Positions 16,731 through 25,246 of a stretch of DNA of 64,000 nucleotides are shown one piece after another. The position numbers and the translations under genes are program-made. This stretch comes from Leisingera aquaemixtae (lineage in GTDB: Bacteria > Pseudomonadota > Alphaproteobacteria > Rhodobacterales > Rhodobacteraceae), in assembly GCF_001458395.1 (NCBI RefSeq), contig NZ_CYSR01000026.1, positions 29,287-93,286 of the forward strand, read 5' to 3'. The notes beneath the pieces were generated by a model that ran no database searches, was not told the origin of the DNA, and saw only the letters and a list, made by a program, of their open reading frames with translations. The stretch's first letter is position 1; each line of letters begins with the position of its first letter.

Positions 16731-17705
16731 TCAGCCGCGGCGGTGCGGTTCCATCCAGTCAATCTCTGGATTGACCGGAATGATCCGGTGCGGGTTGATG
16801 GTGTCGTGGCTGTAGTAATAGTGGCGCACGATGTGGTGCATCCCCACGGTCTCTGCCACGCCGGGCCATTGGTACAGCTCGCGGGTGTAGGCCCAGAGGT
16901 TCGGGTAATCCACCAGCCGCTTGCGGTTGCATTTGAAATGCACGTGGTAGACGGGGTCAAACCGCAGCAGGGTGGTGAACAGCCGCCAGTCGGCCTCGGT
17001 GATGCGGTCGCCTAGCAGGTAGCGGTGCTGCGACAGCAGGTCCTCCAGCCAGTCCAGGCTTTCGAACAGCGGCTCTACAGCGGCGTCATAGGCTTCTTGC
17101 GAGGTGGCAAAGCCGCTTTTGTAGACGCCGTTGTTGACGGTGCTGTAGACACGGGCGTTCACCGCCTCAATCGGCTCGCGCAGCTCTTCCGGCCAATAGT
17201 CATCGGTGTTGCCGGTGAGCCCGTCGAAGGCCGAATTGAACATCCGGATGATCTCGGAGCTTTCGTTGGAGACGATGGTATTTCGCGTCTTGTCCCACAG
17301 AACCGGTACCGTCACCCGGCCGGTGTAGCCGGAATCGGCGCGGGTATAGATCTGGTGCAGGTGGGAGCTGCCGAAAAGGGAATCGCCAGTGGCGCCGTGG
17401 CTGTCGGTTTCAAATGTCCAGCCCTCGCCCAGCATGTCGGGATGCACGGCAGAGACAGAGATATGGTCTTCCAGCCCCTTCAGTTTGCGGAAGATCAGGG
17501 TGCGGTGCGCCCAGGGGCAAGCAAGCGAGACGTACAGGTGATAGCGCCCGCTTTCCGCCGGAAAGCCGCTCTCGCCCGAGGGGCCGGCGCTGCCGTCGGC
17601 GGTGACCCAGTTGCGGAACTGCGATTCGCTGCGCTTGAAGGCGCCGCCGGTGGAATCGGTGTCATACCACTGATCATGCCATTTTCCGTCGACCAGTAAG
17701 CCCAT
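16731..17705 (-). CDS. Glutathionyl-hydroquinone reductase-like glutathione transferase (YqjG/ECM4 family)
   Basis: A 324-residue protein of the Xi class. The active-site cysteine is C63 in SLACPWAHRTL. Around it are the class-typical SGRYHLYVS and SAVHPDMLGEGW. The C-terminal helical domain contains TEADWRLFTTLLRFDPVYH. Xi-class enzymes reduce S-glutathionyl hydroquinones and quinone adducts with GSH in the cytoplasm. ATG 17705 (MGLLVDGKWHDQWY) follows a purine-rich AGCAGGAGC. A longer open frame upstream has no family match. Confidence 0.92.
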   Translation of the reverse strand: MGLLVDGKWHDQWYDTDSTGGAFKRSESQFRNWVTADGSAGPSGESGFPAESGRYHLYVSLACPWAHRTLIFRKLKGLEDHISVSAVHPDMLGEGWTFETDSHGATGDSLFGSSHLHQIYTRADSGYTGRVTVPVLWDKTRNTIVSNESSEIIRMFNSAFDGLTGNTDDYWPEELREPIEAVNARVYSTVNNGVYKSGFATSQEAYDAAVEPLFESLDWLEDLLSQHRYLLGDRITEADWRLFTTLLRFDPVYHVHFKCNRKRLVDYPNLWAYTRELYQWPGVAETVGMHHIVRHYYYSHDTINPHRIIPVNPEIDWMEPHRRG

Positions 17706-17920
17706 CGTGTCTGCTCCTGCTGTTGTGCAGCTCAAACATAAGGACGGCGCGGCCTGGCGCCTATGCAATGCAGCGCGCAAGCCCTCTGCGCATCTGCACA
17801 GGGGTAACAAAATTGCGCTGCCAAAAATTTTACAGAAAAGTTCACTTGATTTTATCTATTTGTGACGCACCGTTGAATAAATGGACCTGTGATACCTCAA
17901 GCATCTGGAAGGCTGCCGCT

Positions 17921-18289
17921 ATGAATACCTACGTTCCCAAGGCCGTGCAGGAAGCGCTCGATACCGCCCGCCTGCAGGGGATGCGAAAGAAAAGCAGGCT
18001 GCGGGTAATGGCGGACAATGAACTGTATCCGGTGTTGCGGATCTGGAAAACGGGGTTCTCGGTCGAGGCGGAAACCGCACCGATGCTGCGCGGGCTCGTC
18101 GACATCTACGACGGCGCCCGTCATCTGTCGCAATGCCTGATTGTCGCCAGCGAGGAAGAAGGCGGCGAAATGCGGTATGAGTTCAAGCGTTCGACGCTTG
18201 CCTCCGACACGCCGCCGCTGGATTTCTACAAATCGCCGGACGCGCCCGCCGGGCTGATCCCCTTCGACCAGTCGCAGGGCAAGATCTGA
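17921..18289 (+). CDS. Conserved protein of unknown function
   Basis: A 122-residue soluble protein starting at MNTYVPKAVQEALDTA, with a GGAAGG-type ribosome site about nine bases upstream. Recognisable blocks are LYPVLRIWKTGFSVEAE, LRGLVDIYDGARHLSQCLIV and GEMRYEFKR. I know these from conserved proteins of the Roseobacter group without assigned function. The beta-rich central part recalls a small PilZ-like or SH3-like fold, but this is a guess. It is divergent from the glutathione-transferase gene and 9 bases from the convergent L,D-transpeptidase. Confidence 0.7.
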   Translation: MNTYVPKAVQEALDTARLQGMRKKSRLRVMADNELYPVLRIWKTGFSVEAETAPMLRGLVDIYDGARHLSQCLIVASEEEGGEMRYEFKRSTLASDTPPLDFYKSPDAPAGLIPFDQSQGKI

Positions 18290-18298
18290 GGCGGCAGG

Positions 18299-18826
18299 TC
18301 AGGGGCGGATTTCCACCTCGGTTCCGATCTCTGCCAGACGCCACAGCGTTTCCATCTGGTCATTGCTGACGGCGATGCAGCCAGCGGTCCAGTCGCCGGG
18401 CAAGGTGATCAGGTTTCCCACCGAATTCGGCTGCCCGTGAATGAAAATATCGCCGCCGGGACTGACTCCGGCGGCCTGCGCGCGGACGCGGTCTTTGGGC
18501 TGAGGGTAATCGATTCCCAGTGACAGGTGATAGGCGCTGTTGGGGTTGCGCCTGTCGATCCTGAAGGTGCCTTCAGGGGTTTTGCCGTCGCCTTCCTGAA
18601 ATTTGTCGCCCGCCGGTTCGAAACCCAGCGCGATGGGGAACTCCAGCACCGTCTCGCCGCCGCGGCTCGCGGTCAGGCGGCGGGCGGATTTCTCGATCAG
18701 GATGCGGTCGATCCGGTCCACCGCCGTCGCCTGCGGCGGCACAGGGCGCGGTGCGAAGGCCTGCCAGGTGGCCCAGGCGGCGCCGGTCAGGACGACCAGC
18801 GCCAGAAGCCGCAGCAGGCGCTTCAT
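18299..18826 (-). CDS. L,D-transpeptidase (YkuD domain), membrane anchored
   Basis: A 175-residue protein with an N-terminal signal anchor (LLRLLALVVLTGAAWATW) and a YkuD domain from about residue 40. The catalytic H130 (FIHGQP) and C150 (DWTAGCIAVSN) are both present in the usual HG...(S/T)xGC order. Such enzymes make 3-3 peptidoglycan cross-links or attach proteins to the wall in the periplasm. The start lies two bases after the stop of the upstream PatB-like gene, so the two form an operon. The domain is short, as is common in this subgroup. Confidence 0.9.
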   Translation of the reverse strand: MKRLLRLLALVVLTGAAWATWQAFAPRPVPPQATAVDRIDRILIEKSARRLTASRGGETVLEFPIALGFEPAGDKFQEGDGKTPEGTFRIDRRNPNSAYHLSLGIDYPQPKDRVRAQAAGVSPGGDIFIHGQPNSVGNLITLPGDWTAGCIAVSNDQMETLWRLAEIGTEVEIRP

Positions 18827-18828
18827 GG

Positions 18829-20001
18829 TTATTGCAGGTCCGAGAAGGCAGCGGTCAGGCGGCGGCAGGCGTCTTCGACCCGGGCGCGCTGGGTGGCCAG
18901 GTTGAAGCGTTCCATGAACTCGCCGCCGGCGCCGAAGCCGTCGCCGGGCGAAGTGGCGATTTTGGCGTCTTTCCGCAGCCGCTTGATGAATTCCTCGCGG
19001 CTCATACCGGTGGCGGAGAAATCGACCCAGGCCAGATAGGTGGATTGCAGCGGCAATGACTTCAGTCCCGGCAGCGCGTTGACCGCCTCGTCGAACAGTT
19101 TGCGGTTGCCCTCCAAGTGGGTGATCTGGGCATCCACCCATTCGGCGCCTTCGGGGGAGTAGGCCGCGGTGATCATGGCGACGCCAAGCGCGCTCGGGTC
19201 GTAATCCAGCGTGTTCAGCCGCTGGCGCATCGCGGCGCGCAGCTCCGGGTCCGGAATGATCATGTTGCCGGTGCGCTGCCCGGCGATGTTGAAGGTCTTG
19301 GAGGCGGCGGTGAGGGTCACGGTCCAGGCGCGCGCGTCAGGCGCCGCCGCATCCATCGGGACAAAGGTGCTGCCGGGATAGACCAGATCGTGATGGATCT
19401 CGTCAGAGACCAGGATCAGATCGTTGCGCTTGGCAAATGCCGCCACCGCGCGCAGCTCCTCCGGGGTCCAAACCCGCCCCGAGGGGTTCTGCGGCGAGCA
19501 CCACAGCAGCAGCTTCTCGCTCCCGTTCAGGCGCGCCTGGGCGTCGTCGAGATCCAGGTTGTAGGTGTCGCCATCCCGCGCCAGCGGGCATTCGGTGACC
19601 GTGCGCCCGGCCTTGTTCACCTTGTGGGCAAACTCGTGGTAGACGGGCGAGAAAATGACCACGCCGTCACCGGGCCGGCTCCAGACATCCAGGCTCAGCG
19701 CGATGGCGTTGCCCAGGCCTTGGGTGGTCAGCACCCAATCGGTTTGGATGTCCCAGCTGTGGCGGGTCTTCATCCACCATTGCACCGCGTGCAGGTATTC
19801 CGGGTGCTGCCAGGAGTAGCCGAAGACACCGTGTTCGGCGGACTTTCTGACGGCCTCAATGACACAAGGCGCTGTCTGATAGTCGGAGTCCGCGGTCCAC
19901 ATCGCCAGACCATCCTGCGGGGACACGCCGAACAGCGTCTCCATCTTGTCCCATTTCGAGCTGTGGGTGCCGCAGCGGTCGATGATCGTGTCAAAATCCA
20001 T
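18829..20001 (-). CDS. PatB/MalY-type C-S beta-lyase (cystathionine beta-lyase)
   Basis: A 390-residue PLP enzyme with the MalY/PatB opening DFDTIIDRCGTHSSKWDKM. The PLP lysine is K235 in AASKTFNIAGQRTG, and LWCSPQNPSGRVW and VSDEIHHDLVY are the ligand-site motifs. It cleaves C-S bonds of cystathionine or cysteine conjugates, giving a thiol, pyruvate and ammonia. In Phaeobacter a PatB homologue (PatB of the tropodithietic acid regulon) is known, but general methionine synthesis is an equal possibility. ATG 20001 is chosen because codons upstream lie in the promoter gap shared with def. Confidence 0.9.
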   Translation of the reverse strand: MDFDTIIDRCGTHSSKWDKMETLFGVSPQDGLAMWTADSDYQTAPCVIEAVRKSAEHGVFGYSWQHPEYLHAVQWWMKTRHSWDIQTDWVLTTQGLGNAIALSLDVWSRPGDGVVIFSPVYHEFAHKVNKAGRTVTECPLARDGDTYNLDLDDAQARLNGSEKLLLWCSPQNPSGRVWTPEELRAVAAFAKRNDLILVSDEIHHDLVYPGSTFVPMDAAAPDARAWTVTLTAASKTFNIAGQRTGNMIIPDPELRAAMRQRLNTLDYDPSALGVAMITAAYSPEGAEWVDAQITHLEGNRKLFDEAVNALPGLKSLPLQSTYLAWVDFSATGMSREEFIKRLRKDAKIATSPGDGFGAGGEFMERFNLATQRARVEDACRRLTAAFSDLQ

Positions 20002-20099
20002 GTGGTGAACTCCCCTGAGATTGAAAGCGAAGCTAATCGCTGCAGCGGCAGGCGCAAGGGGGCGTTGCGATGGGGCGGCTGATCGCATACATGAAGCGC

Positions 20100-20618
20100 A
20101 TGAAACGACCGATCCTGATCCATCCCGATCCCCGCCTGAAAAAGGTCTGCGCGGCAGTGCCCGACCTCAGCGACGACTTGCGCGTGCTGGCGGATGACAT
20201 GCTTGAAACCATGTATGCAGCCCCCGGCATCGGCCTGGCGGCGCCGCAGGTCGGTATCCTGCAGCGGCTGATCGTGCTGGACTGCGTCAAGGAAGAGGAC
20301 GGCGACCCGCGCCCTCTGGTGATGTTCAACCCGGAAATCATCTCCTCCTCGGACGAAACCAACGTTTACGAGGAAGGCTGCCTGTCGATCCCGGATCAGT
20401 ATGCCGAGGTGATCCGCCCCAAGGTGGTGGATGTCGAATGGATGGACCGCGACGGCAATGCGCGGCGGGAGACCTTTGACGGCCTGTGGGCGACTTGCGT
20501 GCAGCATGAGATCGACCATCTGAACGGCAAACTGTTCATCGATTACCTGAAGCCGCTGAAGCGCCAGATGATCACCCGCAAGATGCAGAAGCTGAAGCGC
20601 GAACGCGCCCGCGCCTGA
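20100..20618 (+). CDS. def: Peptide deformylase (active form)
   Basis: A 172-residue enzyme removing the N-formyl group from nascent proteins. All three motifs are intact: GIGLAAPQ (43-50), EGCLS (92-96, with C94) and HEIDH (136-140), giving the Cys-His-His metal site and catalytic Glu. I start at ATG 20100 (MKRPILIHPDPRLKK), the usual beginning; two in-frame ATGs lie just upstream (20070, 20091). It is followed after 14 bases by a degenerate paralogue and then by fmt, which adds the formyl group. Confidence 0.96.
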   Translation: MKRPILIHPDPRLKKVCAAVPDLSDDLRVLADDMLETMYAAPGIGLAAPQVGILQRLIVLDCVKEEDGDPRPLVMFNPEIISSSDETNVYEEGCLSIPDQYAEVIRPKVVDVEWMDRDGNARRETFDGLWATCVQHEIDHLNGKLFIDYLKPLKRQMITRKMQKLKRERARA

Positions 20619-20632
20619 GGAAACCCACAGAC

Positions 20633-21130
20633 ATGACCGTCCGCACCTGCCTTCCCTGGCCCGACAAGCGCCTGCGCACCAAGGCTGATGAGGTGACAGA
20701 GATCACCGATGAGATCCGCGAAATCTGGAATGATATGGTGGATACCATGGAGGCGATGCCGGGCGTGGGCCTGGCCGCCAACCAGATCGGCGTGATGCTG
20801 CGGCTGGCGGTGGTGGATGGCTCCACCGAGCGCGGCAAGGCGGTGAAGCTGGCGAACCCTGAGATCCTGCATGCCTCGATCGAGCTGCGCGAGCATGACG
20901 AGGCCAGCCCGAACCTGCCGGGTGTGTCGGCCAAGATCAAACGACCGCGCGCCGTGACTGTCCGTTACTTGAACGAACAGGGCATGATCGACCGCAAGGA
21001 TTTCGTGGGGATCGAGGCAACCTCGGTGCAGCACCAGATCGACCATCTGAACGGCAGGATGTATTTCGACCGCTTGAGCAAGGTGAAGCGCGACATGCTG
21101 ATCCGCAAGGCGAAGAAGCTGACCGGCTGA
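20633..21130 (+). CDS. Deformylase-like protein lacking catalytic residues
   Basis: A 165-residue member of the peptide deformylase fold. Motif 1 is kept (GVGLAANQ, 44-51). Motif 2 (EGCLS) is replaced by SPNLPG (92-97), so the metal-ligand Cys is Asn. Motif 3 reads HQIDH (134-138), with the catalytic Glu changed to Gln. The rest of the fold, including the C-terminal basic helix, aligns with the gene before it. It is therefore unlikely to be a normal deformylase. It sits in the def-pdf-fmt row, only 14 bases after def, so it probably arose by duplication. A ribosome-binding or regulatory role is possible but unproven. Confidence 0.85.
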   Translation: MTVRTCLPWPDKRLRTKADEVTEITDEIREIWNDMVDTMEAMPGVGLAANQIGVMLRLAVVDGSTERGKAVKLANPEILHASIELREHDEASPNLPGVSAKIKRPRAVTVRYLNEQGMIDRKDFVGIEATSVQHQIDHLNGRMYFDRLSKVKRDMLIRKAKKLTG

Positions 21131-21141
21131 CAGACAACACC

Positions 21142-21160
21142 GCCCGGCCGCAGGCCGGGC
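21142..21160. other. GC-rich hairpin between the deformylase-like gene and fmt
   Basis: GCCCGGCC (21142-21149) and GGCCGGGC (21153-21160) form a perfect 8-bp stem with a GCA loop, 11 bases after the stop. No T-run follows. The triloop style resembles the hairpins in the element at 39604-39780. Confidence 0.5.
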
Positions 21161-21231
21161 CGCGCCACCCCGCGGGCCTGCGCAGCCCTTTGTGCTCAAT
21201 AGCGGGACCTTGATGGGAGCAGGAGCACGAA

Positions 21232-22137
21232 ATGCGCATTATCTTCATGGGAACGCCTGACTTCTCGGTGCCGGTTCTGGACGCGCTTGTTGAGGCCGGG
21301 CACGACATTGCCGCCGTCTACTGCCAGCCGCCCCGGCCTGCGGGCCGCGGCAAGAAGGACCGTCGGACCCCCGTCCACGCCCGCGCCGCGGCCTTGGGGC
21401 TGGAGGTGCGCCACCCGGTCTCGCTGAAAGGCGCGCAGGAGCAGGCGGCGTTTGCGGCGCTGAACGCGGATGTCGCCGTGGTCGTGGCCTACGGGCTGAT
21501 CCTGCCGCAGGCCATTCTGGATGCGCCGCAGCACGGCTGCCTGAACATCCACGCGAGCCTGCTGCCGCGCTGGCGCGGTGCTGCGCCCATTCACCGGGCA
21601 ATCATGGCCGGCGACGCCGAAACCGGCATCTGCATCATGCAGATGGAGGCGGGGCTGGACACCGGCCCGGTGCTGCTGCGCAAGGCCACTGCGATCGGGG
21701 CCGAGGAAACCACCGCCCAGCTGCACGACCGGCTGTCCGGAATGGGCGCGGGTCTGATCGTCGAGGCCCTGCGGCGCCTGCCGGAGCTGGCACCCGAGGT
21801 GCAGCCCGTAGAAGGCGTCACCTACGCCGAAAAGATCGACAAGGCGGAGGCACAGGTCGACTGGTCGCGCCCGGCGGCGGAGGTCGACCGCAAGATCCGC
21901 GGCCTGTCGCCCTTCCCCGGCGCCTGGTGCGAGATCGAAGGCCAGCGGGTCAAGCTGCTTGCATCAAAGCTGGCAGAGGGGCAGGGCGTGCCCGGCGAGG
22001 TGCTGGACGAGGCCCTGACCATTGCCTGCGGCACTGGTGCGGTGCAGCTGTTGCGCTTGCAACGGGCAGGCAAAAGTGCGCAGGATCCGGATGTATTCCT
22101 GCGCGGCTTCCCGGTTCCCAAGGGCAGCCGCCTGTAA
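21232..22137 (+). CDS. fmt: Methionyl-tRNA formyltransferase
   Basis: A 301-residue enzyme that formylates initiator Met-tRNA using 10-formyl-THF. The formyltransferase domain (about 1-190) has the opening [18 protein letters not shown], the substrate loop [20 protein letters not shown] and the catalytic region [11 protein letters not shown]. The C-terminal OB-like domain (about 205-298) binds tRNA. ATG 21232 follows GGAGCAGGAG. Its place after def fits the usual def-fmt pairing. Confidence 0.96.
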   Translation: MRIIFMGTPDFSVPVLDALVEAGHDIAAVYCQPPRPAGRGKKDRRTPVHARAAALGLEVRHPVSLKGAQEQAAFAALNADVAVVVAYGLILPQAILDAPQHGCLNIHASLLPRWRGAAPIHRAIMAGDAETGICIMQMEAGLDTGPVLLRKATAIGAEETTAQLHDRLSGMGAGLIVEALRRLPELAPEVQPVEGVTYAEKIDKAEAQVDWSRPAAEVDRKIRGLSPFPGAWCEIEGQRVKLLASKLAEGQGVPGEVLDEALTIACGTGAVQLLRLQRAGKSAQDPDVFLRGFPVPKGSRL

Positions 22138-22149
22138 CCGGAGGCCGGC

Positions 22150-22386
22150 ATGCCCATCATTGCCCTGATCATCATCGGTGCCGCAGCGGGCTTCCTGGCC
22201 ACCCGGCTGATGCGTCTGGAAACGGACATTATCACCACGGTCTGCATCGGCATGGCCGGGGCGCTGCTGGGCGGGCTGGTGCTGCGCGGCCTGCTTGCGG
22301 TTATGGGCTTCATGGCCGGTTTCATCGGCGCGGTGCTGGGCGCGCTTGTGCTGATCTGGCTCTGGCAGCGCTATACCGCCAGATAA
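22150..22386 (+). CDS. Small membrane protein, GlsB/YeaQ-like
   Basis: A 78-residue, almost wholly hydrophobic protein with two or three membrane helices rich in Gly and Ala (IIIGAAAGFLATRLM; IGMAGALLGGLVLRGLL; GFMAGFIGAVLGALVLIWLW). The glycine-zipper style is like the transglycosylase-associated/GlsB family. It starts 12 bases after fmt behind GGAGG, so it is probably in the fmt operon. No enzyme function is expected. Confidence 0.7.
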   Translation: MPIIALIIIGAAAGFLATRLMRLETDIITTVCIGMAGALLGGLVLRGLLAVMGFMAGFIGAVLGALVLIWLWQRYTAR

Positions 22387-22516
22387 CCGGGGCTGAGGCG
22401 CGCGGGACACAGCCGCAGCGGGAAAGCGCAATTCCTGCTGCGCAGAGGATCTTGTTGGATAAGATAACGCAACCGCAGCCAAAAGCGGCGGGAACCGAGG
22501 CAGAGAGCATCAGAAA

Positions 22517-23509
22517 ATGACACAGGACACTGGCCGCAGCGGCACGCCGAATGTGGTGGTGGTGACCACCATGAAGGACGAGGGCGCCTATATCCTCGAT
22601 TGGATCTGCCACTATAAATCCATCGGTGTCAGCGATTTCGTGGTGTTCACCAACGACTGCTCGGACCCTACCGACCACATCTTGCGCTGTCTGCACCGGA
22701 TGGGGGTGGTGGAGCACAGCTTCAACCGGGTGATGCGGCGCGGGCCGCACAAAAGCGCGCTGATGTGGGCCGAGTATGAGCCCAAGGTGGCCGGGGCCGA
22801 CTGGGTGCTGGTGGTGGATGTCGACGAATTTCTGCAGATCAATACCGCGGACGGCACGCTGCCAGGCTTGCTGGCTGAGCGGCAGGACGCGGACGCGGTT
22901 TCATTTGTCTGGCGGATCTTCGGCAATGCGGGCGTGGGGACCGCGGACCATCCTGCGGTGCCGCAGGCCTTTGTCCGGGCCGAACCGGAGGAAGGCCAGG
23001 CGGATGAGCACCGGTTCTTCAAGACGGCGTTCCGCAACAACGGGAAGTTTGAGCGGATGGGCGTTCACCGCCCCTTCCTGGCGGTTGCGCCGGAGGAGGT
23101 GAACTGGCAGCTGGCCGACGGCACCCGCCTGCCGCAGAATGAGCTTGAAGGCGTGCTGTATGTGCGCGGCAGCTACGGTTATTCCGCCGCGCAGCTCAAC
23201 CATTACGCGCTGCGTTCGCGCGACGGGTTCCTGAACAAGAAGGCCCGCGGCCGGGCCAATCATTTCACCGCTTCCATCGAACCCGGCTACTGGCACAAGT
23301 TCGACCGGAACGAGGAGGAGGACCGGCGGCTGGCCGACAATTTCGCTGCCGCGCTGGAGATCAAGGAAGACCTGCTGCGCGATGCCAGCCTGCGGGAATA
23401 CCATGAAATGGCGCAGATCTGGCACCGCCGCCGCGGCCGCAAGGCCCGTATCAGCGATGAGGGGCAGGCGTTTCTGAAAGCCATGGAGGAGAGCCGCAAA
23501 AACGCCTGA
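22517..23509 (+). CDS. Glycosyltransferase family 2-like protein (GT-A fold)
   Basis: A 330-residue cytoplasmic protein. NVVVVTTMKDEGAYILDW at about residues 12-29 and the DxD-type metal motif DVDE at 101-104 (LVVDVDEFLQI) match the Glyco_tranf_2_4 group. This group is common in marine alphaproteobacteria and is usually found near exopolysaccharide or capsule genes. No polysaccharide cluster is seen here, so the acceptor is unknown. The C-terminal region is basic and helical (RRRGRKARISDEGQAFL). There is no membrane segment. Confidence 0.8.
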   Translation: MTQDTGRSGTPNVVVVTTMKDEGAYILDWICHYKSIGVSDFVVFTNDCSDPTDHILRCLHRMGVVEHSFNRVMRRGPHKSALMWAEYEPKVAGADWVLVVDVDEFLQINTADGTLPGLLAERQDADAVSFVWRIFGNAGVGTADHPAVPQAFVRAEPEEGQADEHRFFKTAFRNNGKFERMGVHRPFLAVAPEEVNWQLADGTRLPQNELEGVLYVRGSYGYSAAQLNHYALRSRDGFLNKKARGRANHFTASIEPGYWHKFDRNEEEDRRLADNFAAALEIKEDLLRDASLREYHEMAQIWHRRRGRKARISDEGQAFLKAMEESRKNA

Positions 23510-23515
23510 ACCGGC

Positions 23516-24139
23516 TCAGCTGCGGGGCGGGCGGCTTTTGTAGACGGGCAGGTGCCAGCCGAACAGGATGGAGCCCGCGCGCAGGGTCCAGCAGACGCCA
23601 GCGCAGGCGAGCAGGGCAAACCGCAGCTCAAGCCCTGCGGAAATTGCCAGCACGGCGGTGATTGCACCGGCCATCGCGCAGGTGATGTACAGCTCGCCCT
23701 GTTTCAGGACCAGCGGCACCTCGTTGCAGACCACATCGCGCATCAGCCCGCCCAGCGAGCCGGTCGCCATGCCCATCAGCACAACGATCACCGGCTCCTT
23801 TCCCAGCGCAATCGCGGCGCCGGTGCCCGCGGGCACCGCAATCGCCAGGGCGAAACTGTCCAGCCAGATCACCCAGCGCATCCGGCTTTCCACCAGATGC
23901 GCGGTAAAGAACACCGTCACCGCGGCGGCGGCTGCGAGCAGGATGTAGTTGGGGTCACCGACCCAGAACACCGGGTCCCGGTTCAGCAGCAGATCCCGGA
24001 CCGTGCCGCCGCCGACCGCCGTCAGGCAGGCCACGAAGGCAAAGCCCACGATGTCGAGCTGTGCCCGGCTGGCAACCAGCGCCCCGGTCAGGGCGAAGAT
24101 CAGCACCGATGCGTAATCGAGCAGGGTCAGAAAGTTCAT
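23516..24139 (-). CDS. TRIC-type/UPF0126 membrane protein (YadS family)
   Basis: A 207-residue membrane protein with seven hydrophobic segments arranged as two repeats. Each carries the glycine-rich kink motif (AVGGGTVRDLLL and TGSLGGLMRDVVC). Prokaryotic homologues form trimeric cation channels. An amino-acid uptake role has also been proposed for some members. It is convergent with the glycosyltransferase (6 bases between stops) and 16 bases upstream of rnhA on the same strand, so it could lead the rnhA transcript. Confidence 0.88.
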   Translation of the reverse strand: MNFLTLLDYASVLIFALTGALVASRAQLDIVGFAFVACLTAVGGGTVRDLLLNRDPVFWVGDPNYILLAAAAAVTVFFTAHLVESRMRWVIWLDSFALAIAVPAGTGAAIALGKEPVIVVLMGMATGSLGGLMRDVVCNEVPLVLKQGELYITCAMAGAITAVLAISAGLELRFALLACAGVCWTLRAGSILFGWHLPVYKSRPPRS

Positions 24140-24155
24140 GCGGCGGCCCCGTGCA

Positions 24156-24620
24156 TCAGGCGCCTTTCATTTTCTTGAATGGCGCCATGCCGGCGCGCGC
24201 CAGTTCATCGGCGCGTTCGTTCTCGGGGTGGCCTGCGTGGCCCTTGACCCATTCCCAGGTCACCTTGTGGCGGCGCTGGGCCTCGTCCAGCCGCTGCCAC
24301 AGCTCGACGTTTTTCACCGGCTTCTTGTTCGAGGTTTTCCAGCCGTTCTTCTTCCAGCCGAAGATCCAGCCGGTGACGCCGTTCTTCACATAGGCGGAAT
24401 CGGTGACCACGGTGATCGTGGAGGGCCGCGCCAGGCTTTCCAGCGCATTGATCGCGGCCAGCAGTTCCATCCGGTTGTTGGTGGTCTCACCCTCGCCGCC
24501 GCTCAGTTCTTTTTCTTTGACGATGGAGTCACCGTCCATGGCGCGCAGCAGAACGCCCCAGCCGCCGGGGCCGGGATTTCCGGAACAGGCGCCGTCGGTA
24601 TAAGCAAACAGTTCAGGCAT
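24156..24620 (-). CDS. rnhA: Ribonuclease HI
   Basis: A 154-residue enzyme that cuts the RNA strand of RNA-DNA hybrids. The four acidic residues are visible in order: [15 protein letters not shown] (Asp), [13 protein letters not shown] (Glu), [12 protein letters not shown] (Asp) and [10 protein letters not shown] (Asp). The basic handle [13 protein letters not shown] is also present. The start overlaps the upstream methyltransferase by eight bases, so they are co-translated. The length is normal for the E. coli type. Confidence 0.96.
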   Translation of the reverse strand: MPELFAYTDGACSGNPGPGGWGVLLRAMDGDSIVKEKELSGGEGETTNNRMELLAAINALESLARPSTITVVTDSAYVKNGVTGWIFGWKKNGWKTSNKKPVKNVELWQRLDEAQRRHKVTWEWVKGHAGHPENERADELARAGMAPFKKMKGA

Positions 24621-25212
24621 GGGCGGTCAGGATCACGTAGGTTTCAACGCCGCCGGCCAGGCCCTGGCCATTGCCGCGGCGGGTCCGGGTTACGGTGAAG
24701 CCCGCGTCTTGAAGCAGATTTTTCAATTCATCCTCGCTGTAATAGGCATAGAAACGTCCCAGCTTGTCTCGCCCTTCGCCGTCTCCGAGCTTCATGCCAA
24801 TATGGAAGATACCACCGGGGTTCAAGGCGCGATGAACCTGCGCCAGATGTCCGGGCAGGTCAGCCCGCGGCGCGTGCAGCAAGCTGAAGTTGGCCCAGAT
24901 GCCATCGAAAGGGCCTTTACCTCTCACTGCTTCGAAGGTGGCGACCTCAACCTCGATCCCGAAACCGGATTTCGCCAGTTCCGCCATCTCGGGCGAGGCA
25001 TCCATGGCGGAAACCGTGAACCCCATTTCCTTGAAACGGGCGGCCCAATGGCCCGGTCCGCAGCCCAGATCCAGAATGCGGGCGCCGGCTGGCAGACGGG
25101 CAATGAAGGCCGCGAAATCCGGATCGTGAAACCTGTCATCGGGGCGGGCAAAACCGTCCGCGTAAGCCCGGGCTGCTGCCGCGTAGACGTCCAGTGTTTG
25201 CCGGTCGCTCAT
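24613..25212 (-). CDS. Class I SAM-dependent methyltransferase
   Basis: A 199-residue Rossmann-fold methyltransferase. Motif I is [15 protein letters not shown], the acidic motif [11 protein letters not shown], and the post-II region [18 protein letters not shown] belongs to the Methyltransf_11/25 group. The target cannot be read from sequence. The start ([21 protein letters not shown]) is at 25212. It overlaps rnhA by eight bases and lies 34 bases downstream of the LysE-type gene, so these three leftward genes could share a transcript. Confidence 0.88.
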   Translation of the reverse strand: MSDRQTLDVYAAAARAYADGFARPDDRFHDPDFAAFIARLPAGARILDLGCGPGHWAARFKEMGFTVSAMDASPEMAELAKSGFGIEVEVATFEAVRGKGPFDGIWANFSLLHAPRADLPGHLAQVHRALNPGGIFHIGMKLGDGEGRDKLGRFYAYYSEDELKNLLQDAGFTVTRTRRGNGQGLAGGVETYVILTAHA

Positions 25213-25246
25213 GACCTGCCTCGTTTCCTTTCTGCGAATGGCCGGT

